Below the pieces are notes generated by a model, which searched no databases, had not been told where the DNA came from, and was given only the letters and a program-made list of their open reading frames with translations. Below are positions 58,345-64,000 of a DNA stretch of 64,000 bases, piece by piece. The translations under genes were made by a program, and so were the position numbers. Source of the DNA: Vitrella brassicaformis (lineage: Eukaryota; Sar; Vitrellaceae); contig CDMY01000251.1 in the NCBI GenBank assembly GCA_001179505.1, positions 46,148-110,147 on the forward strand, written 5' to 3'. Numbering within the stretch: position 1 is the stretch's first letter; each line of letters starts with the position of its first letter.

Positions 58345-60784
58345 ATGACGAGTGGTGGTGGTGGTGAGGAGGATGACGCCTCTCTGCTGTGGATCTCTCA
58401 TCGCACGCACGTCGAGGCTCTGGCCAAGGACCTCGCCGCGGCCCGAGAGAAGCTTCAGAAGGCCAAGGAGGAAACGCGAAAGCTGCTGGCCGAGAGCGCA
58501 AAGCTCAAGCTCGAAGCCGCAGCCGCCAACGAGCGCATCGAGGCGCGAGAGCGGTCCATCCACGACGAGAAGGCGCAGGTGGCCAGCGAGCACGAGAGGC
58601 GGCTGCGGGAGAAACAGGATCAGCTGACAGAGATGGAACGGTGCCTCGAGAAGGCCATGCAGCAGCGGAAGGAGTCGCAGGAGGCCCTCTTGCAGCAGAG
58701 GTACAGTACTCACTGACGCAGAGGATGGATGTAAGTACTAACCGTCGGGATGTGATGTGTGTGCCACATTTTGTTTTGCTTTGCAGTGTTCGTGTGTTTG
58801 AGATTGAGCAGCAGCTGGAGGACTGCAAATCTCGCGAGGCGAGCAGCTCCAACGCTCACCAGGCCCTCTGCAACAGCGTCGAGCAGAGATACAATTCACT
58901 CAAGGCCACTGTGGTCAGTCAGATGAGGGGCGAGGGGGCGGAATTCAATGATGCTATACCTGAGCCTGTGTGGTGTGTTCGGTGCATATGGTCGGTTCGG
59001 TCGTGTAGGATGAGACGAGGGTGTTGTTGGACGACAGTGCGCAGGAGAAGGCTAAGTTAGAGGAGTACCAGCAGAGGCTGCAGGAGAGTGTCACCGCACT
59101 ATCTACCAAACTCAAGGTGTGTCTCCTCATGTGCACCACGAAGACAGCCAGGGGGTGCGCACCGCACTTGAATGGCTGTGTGTGTGTTTGTGGCCGTCTG
59201 TTTGTCAGGAGAAGGATTCGTTCATCGTGGAGATGGCCCAGCGCGAGAAGGACGTGTCGAGCCAGCGCAACGCAGCCCTGCTGAAACTACAAGGTCACAA
59301 TAGGACGTGTTGAAGGACACAATGCGAGGTGACGTGTGGTGTTCAGAGGCGGAGAGTACCATCGCATCTCTGCGCTCGGACGTCGAAACCTCTAAGCAGA
59401 ACAACGAATCCACCAAAGGTAGGTACCCCAAACGCACCGACACCCATGCGGCATCCCTCCCGCTCTTCCCTCTGTGTGCTCATGTCATGTGTCCACCCAC
59501 CCACTTCATGGGTCTCATTCATGTTTATGTGTGTGTGTGTGTGTGTGTGTGTATGCAGAGCGAGCAGCCCACTACTCGCAGCAGTACAACGCAACCCTGG
59601 CCAAGCTCGACAGCCAGCGCAAGTACATCGACAGCCTACAGAGAACATGCCAGGAGCAGAACCAGCAGGTTGGTTGGGAGCACCAAGGAAAAGACGACTG
59701 CACCACGCCCATGATATAATGTCTCGATGTCTCGTGGTGTTTGTCATCCATTCATCCATCAGATCAGTAAGTTGTCCGAGACCGTGCGGCAGCACCCAGA
59801 GTACTCTGGCGGTGACCCGCTGCCGCCCTGCCCTGCCATGCTGGACGCAGCCACATCGACAGACCACCGTGCGGCACATGGGACCAAGTCCATCCAGGCC
59901 CACATCCTGCCGGCGTCAAGTGAGGCGTCGGTGCAGGCCGACGTCACCAGCCCCATCGCCATCGCACAGCTACAGCAAGAGGATGGTGATCAGTATGACC
60001 ATGACAACGCCCACAGCCACCGCGACCACGAGATGATGCCGCCTCCCTCACCCCGCCACGCGCCAGCCTCGCCCCGCTCCCTCGTCCCATACGGATATGC
60101 ATCGCCCAAGCCCCTCCCGTCGCTCAACAATAAGTACCAGCATCGCAGCCCCTCTGCCAGTGGTGTGTGTCGTGTGATGGGGCCGCCACCCGCCCTGCCG
60201 CCATTCCCCTCTCCCTCTCCATCAGCGCCAGCAGCTGCTGGTGTTGACGGTTGGAAGGGCTCAGTGGGTCACTCGCCGTTACATTGTTTGTCGCAGCCTC
60301 AGTCGCAGCGAAGTGTGCGGCAGAGTGGCTGTGGTGGTGGGGGAGGGTCTGTCAAGCGGAAGGTGGTTGACATTGAGTTGTCGCCCCACGACCATGGCGA
60401 GGGGCGCAGCAGACAGCGGATGCGGGCGTCTCTATCGCCTGGTGAGTTAGTGAGAGAAGGCGAGACACAGACACATCACAATGGAACAGACGGATGGATG
60501 GATGGATCTGGGTGTGGGGTATCTCTGTGCTCTGTGTGTGTTAGCAGCGGAGGGATGTGGTGGCGGTGGTGGTGGTGGCACGGGTGTGGGAGACGATGGG
60601 CGCCTGGTCAGGGAGGAGGAGAGCATGCCCCCTCCCCGCACAATCAACGACATCTTCGGATCGTTCCTCTCATCACAGGTGCGTGCGTGTGAGGGTGACC
60701 CAGCAGACGAACGAACCAGCATACACGCACACCTGGTCTGTGTGTGTGAATGCCCATGCATCCATGCAGGCGGGCTACTCGTGA
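58345..60784 (+). CDS. Uncharacterised coiled-coil protein with disordered C-terminus
   Basis: The ATG at 58345 gives MTSGGGGEEDDASLLWISHR. The next ~250 residues, over about seven exons, are continuous heptads: VEALAKDLAAAREKLQKAKE, EMERCLEKAMQQRKESQEAL, VFEIEQQLEDCKSREASSS, DDSAQEKAKLEEYQQRLQES, ESTIASLRSDVETSKQNNES and LAKLDSQRKYIDSLQRTCQE. After ISKLSETVRQHPEYSG it turns into a Ser/Pro/His-rich disordered region (EMMPPPSPRHAPASPRSLVP), a basic patch (SVKRKVVDIELSPHD, SRQRMRASLSPG), and a closing TINDIFGSFLSSQ|AGYS, joined in phase to the stop at 60782-60784. The basic SP/RS text suggests a nuclear or cytoskeletal phosphoprotein. No family recognised. Confidence 0.65.
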
Positions 60785-63079
60785 GAGGGTGAGTGAGCTT
60801 GTTCGCGGCCGCAGAAGGAGAACTGATGCGTGCGCTTGTGGATGTCGTGTGAGTGAGAGTATGGAACAATCGCTACTCTATTGTCGAAGTCATCAGTGGT
60901 ACCAGCGCACCGGCCGGCCAATCACTGCATGGTTTTGAGACGTGTGTCCATCCGTCTGGGTGTTCATCGCCCGCCCGCCCGCCGGTCGCATGGGGAGTAA
61001 TAAAACGCAACGCGACACATACGCACATTTGTCGACGTCATGCAGTGGGTGAGTGTGGGTGTGTGGGTGTGGGTGTTCGGGTGAGTGACTAACAAATACA
61101 GACGACGACGCAACCCGCACAGAGACCAACTCATGCTCACCACATGCACGAGACGACACAACGTGCTGTCCTCTGCTCTGTGTGGTAAGAAAAACTCTGC
61201 GGCAGACCGACATGTTCATGGCGAATTACAGAGTAACCCCACCCCTTTCGGCTGGCTGCGGTTCGTCTGTCGGCCAGCCCGATAGGTCACGTTCGCATCC
61301 TCATCCATCGAACCGGTGACCCACTCGAACCCGATACCCAAACCGCAGAGGAAGCCGATATGTGTAACAGAATGAATGATACACGCAGACGCACATGTAC
61401 ACATACGCACATCGATTCCATTCGCTTGCCCTCCTTCCTGTGGTATCACGCGCCGACCCCACCGGATGGGAGGCTCCATGTCATTGGATGGACAGGAGCT
61501 TACCGGCCGCAGGGCTGGCACAACGACGCCGCAAGGGACAGGCATCAACCAACAGCATCGTGTATACACATCACCATAACCACCAGCAGCAGACAGCCCG
61601 GGCAAAAATCATGATGCCATCCCACCCCGACACGTAGCACACACGCACAGAGAGACAGAATCCTTCCCAGTCCTTCCTTCGCGACAATCGGATGACCCAC
61701 GCTCGGACGCAACACACATCCGATGGTCGTCGTTGCGGGTGGGGTGGGTGTCAGGGAAGTCAGTCACTTGCAGAGACCGACCGACATGCACATATACAGA
61801 ACGCACTCACATGTGTACGCAAGTGACCAGCGCATACACGCATACACACACAGGAGTGAAGGTAGCCAGGAGCGGAGGGGGAGGGGGAGGAATAGGGGGA
61901 GGGGGAGGGGACGAGCCCTTCGGGCTTCCCAAAAACGGCCAGCCGACCAAGTCAGTCAGTCAGTCTTGAAAATAATGATGGATGGATGGATGGACGCATG
62001 AATGGATGATACATGTGCTTATGTATGTACGTATGTATGTGTGTGGGCCCACATCATTAGAGTACATAAGTGACCGGACCGGACCGGGCCGCGAAGAGAG
62101 TCAGTCAAAAAAGACCACACCACCGACCGTTGATCGATCGATCGATAAGTAACGATCGAACGGACAAGTGCACATCATAAGCGATAATTAATAGCCACAG
62201 GCCGTTCCGTTGACGATGCATCATTTCCTCACCTGGGGGGGCTGTGGTCTGGGGATGCTTGGTGAGAAAAGACCAATACAGACACACGGGCACAGATGCC
62301 CCTCCCCAAAGTGTAGTGTGCAGAAAAGTAACCATAAGCAGTAGGCAGGTCGCGAAAAATGGCAAGGAAAAGTGGCTTGCTTGGCTTTGGCGGGCACCGA
62401 AAAATCAGGTGCCCTTTCTGTGTCAGTCAATCAATGTACACGCACCACCACCACCACAACATACAGCTACACATCCATGTATACATGCATACACACACGC
62501 ACGCACGCACCATCATGTCATGTCATGCACCACGCACCGCCACGCACCAGGCACACACCGGCATGAGTCGGCAAAACTGACACTGTCGAATCCTTTCCTC
62601 TCCTCACACACACACACACACACACACACAGCCAGCAAGACGGACATCCACCCGATCAGCCAGCCAGGCAGCCAGCCAGCCAGGCAGCCAGCCAGCCAGC
62701 CAGCCAGCCAGGAAGGCAGCCACACGGATGCCTGTCTCCCCTTTGGGACGTCAGGCCAGGACGCACCATCAGACACACAACACACGGACAGACACCGACA
62801 GCCAGGCCACACTGAGTGAACAACAACACACACATCCATCCACCCATCACATGTACATGAAGATGTATGTATGCCTGTGTGGTTCCCTCTGTTGATACAG
62901 ACAGATAGAGTAGGGTAGGGCGGGGTGTGGGTGGAGATCAGCGCAGTGGGGGTGTCCAGTGCCCAAGGCTCCCTCCTCTCACAAAAGACCGACTCCCATG
63001 AGCAGGGCATCGATCGCTCCAAAATCTCTCTCGCTGCTCACCTCACTGGCCCGACTCTCTATCTATCGCTCTGTCTCTC
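60785..63079. other. Repeat-rich convergent intergenic region
   Basis: About 2.3 kb with GGGGGA repeats near 61873-61913, (GGAT)n near 61978-61993, GTAC/GTAT text near 62020-62040, (ATCG)n near 62131-62145, (CA)13 at 62605-62630, (CCAG)n near 62658-62710 and CACCGCACGC repeats near 62527-62551. Open frames are short and repeat-derived. I see no gene. Confidence 0.5.
62605..62710. repeat. (CA)n followed by (CCAG)n microsatellites
   Basis: Thirteen CA units run into GCCAGCAAG and, 25 bp later, about a dozen CCAG/GCAG units interrupted by single changes. Confidence 0.85.
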
Positions 63080-63942
63080 TCATTGCTCGCTGCTTCTGAA
63101 GGCCTTGAGCTTCCCGTGCAGGAATCCCCTGTTCTGCTTGCTTGGCATCTTGGCCGCCACGCCGTCCACAGAGTTGTCTGTGCTCATCGGCGACTGCTCA
63201 TCCTGCACGCCAAATCGCGCCACGTCCATCACCGACACCGGGCTTTGCGGCTCCGCCTCCACCGGCGTAGCGGCGGCGCGCTTGTTGGCGTCCATCCTGG
63301 CGATCATCTCGGCCACGTAGGACGGGCCCGGCGATCGCGAGCGGATCTTGCGGCCGCCGGCTGCCTTCTTGGGGCTGACCTTGACGCCCTGGGGGGTCAC
63401 CACCGTGACGGACGGCGCGGGGGAGTCCGGCAGGGCGACACCTGACACACCACACCACACAACAGACCGACCGATGCACCAGTCAGTGTGTCTGTGTGTG
63501 TCTGTGTGCCCTTCCTTTCGCGTGTCGTGTGTGTCTTGTTTGTCAGTCACCCACCGGGGAAAGCGACGTTGCCGCGCCTCTCCCTGTCCTGCACGGCCGC
63601 CTTGACCGTGGCGAACGGGGCTCTGGAAGGCGGCAGCTCAGGTGAGGTGTCGGGGCTGCTCTTGTTGGACGCCCCGTTGACCGGGGAGTTGTTATCGCTG
63701 CTCTGCGGCGAATTGTTGTCGGCGTCGCTCTCGATGCCGGGGCTGGAGGGGGCGGACTCCCACCCGTCGGTGCTCTCCTTGCCGTCCTTCTTGCACGACA
63801 CGCGGGAGATGTCGGTGCAGGCGGTGGAGGGGATGTGGGTCAGCTGCATGCGCAGCGACGCCAGCTCCTGCTCAAGGGCATCGGCACGGCTGCGCTCGGC
63901 CTTCAACTCGCCGTCCAGAATGGCATTCTGGCGAACAGCCGT
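63080..63942 (-). CDS. C-terminal end of a coiled-coil/disordered protein (5' part outside window)
   Basis: Two exons are visible. The upstream one starts after a (TG)n-CAG acceptor at 63942 with TAVRQNAILDGELKAERSRA, then DALEQELASLRMQLTHIP, the end of a coiled coil, followed by a Ser/Asn/Asp-rich stretch (SSDNNSPVNGASNKSSPDTS). It joins as FPG|VALPDS to the last exon, which holds TPQGVKVSPKKAAGGRKIRS, RSPGPSYVAEMIARMDANKR and a tail NRGFLHGKLKAFRSSEQ; the stop ends at 63080. The basic, Ser/Pro-rich text suggests a phosphoregulated cytoskeletal or nuclear protein. Family unknown; the N-terminus lies beyond position 64000. Confidence 0.65.
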
Positions 63943-64000
63943 CTGCACACATACACACATCGCAATGAAGCAGTGAGAGCATGGGGGGGGGGGGGGGGAT

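Noticed and set aside
63984-63998. Poly-G run at the end of the window
   Set aside because: A homopolymer of about 15 G is probably a low-complexity tract or contig-edge artefact; nothing functional can be supported.

Overview
This is a nuclear segment of a microbial eukaryote. Genes are split by many short GT-AG introns, neighbours lie a few hundred bases apart, the DNA is GC-rich with abundant (TG)n, (GGAT)n and (CAGA)n repeats, and products are eukaryotic: CCT zeta, MAK16, TSR3, ALG3, an OST subunit, an ODAD3-like dynein-arm docking protein and a CEP164-like WW protein. An enolase with the EWGW insertion and an apparent two-part leader, a large PPR protein and cilium genes together suggest a photosynthetic alveolate, most likely a chromerid such as Vitrella. 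That identification is inference, not proof. ||| Layout: the 3' part of a patatin-like lipase (+, to 1055); HPP-family membrane protein (-, 3162-5823); TMEM258/OST5 (+, 5989-6439) and an F-box/RGG protein (+, 6526-7457); secreted coiled-coil protein (-, 8190-10220) and CEP164-like WW protein (+, 10296-12431); TLC-like membrane protein (-, 13613-14810) and membrane RING protein (+, 15173-16675); a 300-N assembly gap (17700-17999) cutting the 3' end of a giant PPR protein (-, to about 23905); ALG3 (+, 24002-26577); MFS transporter (-, 26841-28916) and CDGSH iron-sulfur protein (+, 29171-30115); unknown membrane protein and TSR3 (both -, 30697-34032); CD36-family receptor (+, 34183-38535); MAK16 (-, 39218-40805) and CCT6 (+, 41235-43688); four-pass-like membrane protein (-, 44713-46245) and ODAD3-like (+, 46427-49148); enolase (-, 49699-51924) and secreted PAN/C-type-lectin protein (+, 52199-54647); MPPED-like phosphoesterase (-, 55470-57011), YkgJ-like cysteine-cluster protein (+, 57112-58036), coiled-coil protein (+, 58345-60784), and the 3' end of a further gene (-, 63080 to beyond the window). 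||| The genes form a chain of head-to-head pairs: ten adjacent pairs diverge from spacers of about 75-430 bp between start codons, while the 3' ends converge on repeat-rich spacers of about 0.3-2.3 kb. Several divergent spacers carry one sequence, TGCGAGCTT or its complement, once as an inverted pair, which I propose as a shared bidirectional-promoter element. Introns very often end in (TG)n-CAG rather than a pyrimidine tract. Gene functions within pairs are not obviously related. N-glycosylation (ALG3, OST5), ribosome biogenesis (MAK16, TSR3) and cilium assembly (CEP164-like, ODAD3-like) each appear twice but are scattered. All gene models were joined by hand from splice signals and phase; no RNA evidence was available.
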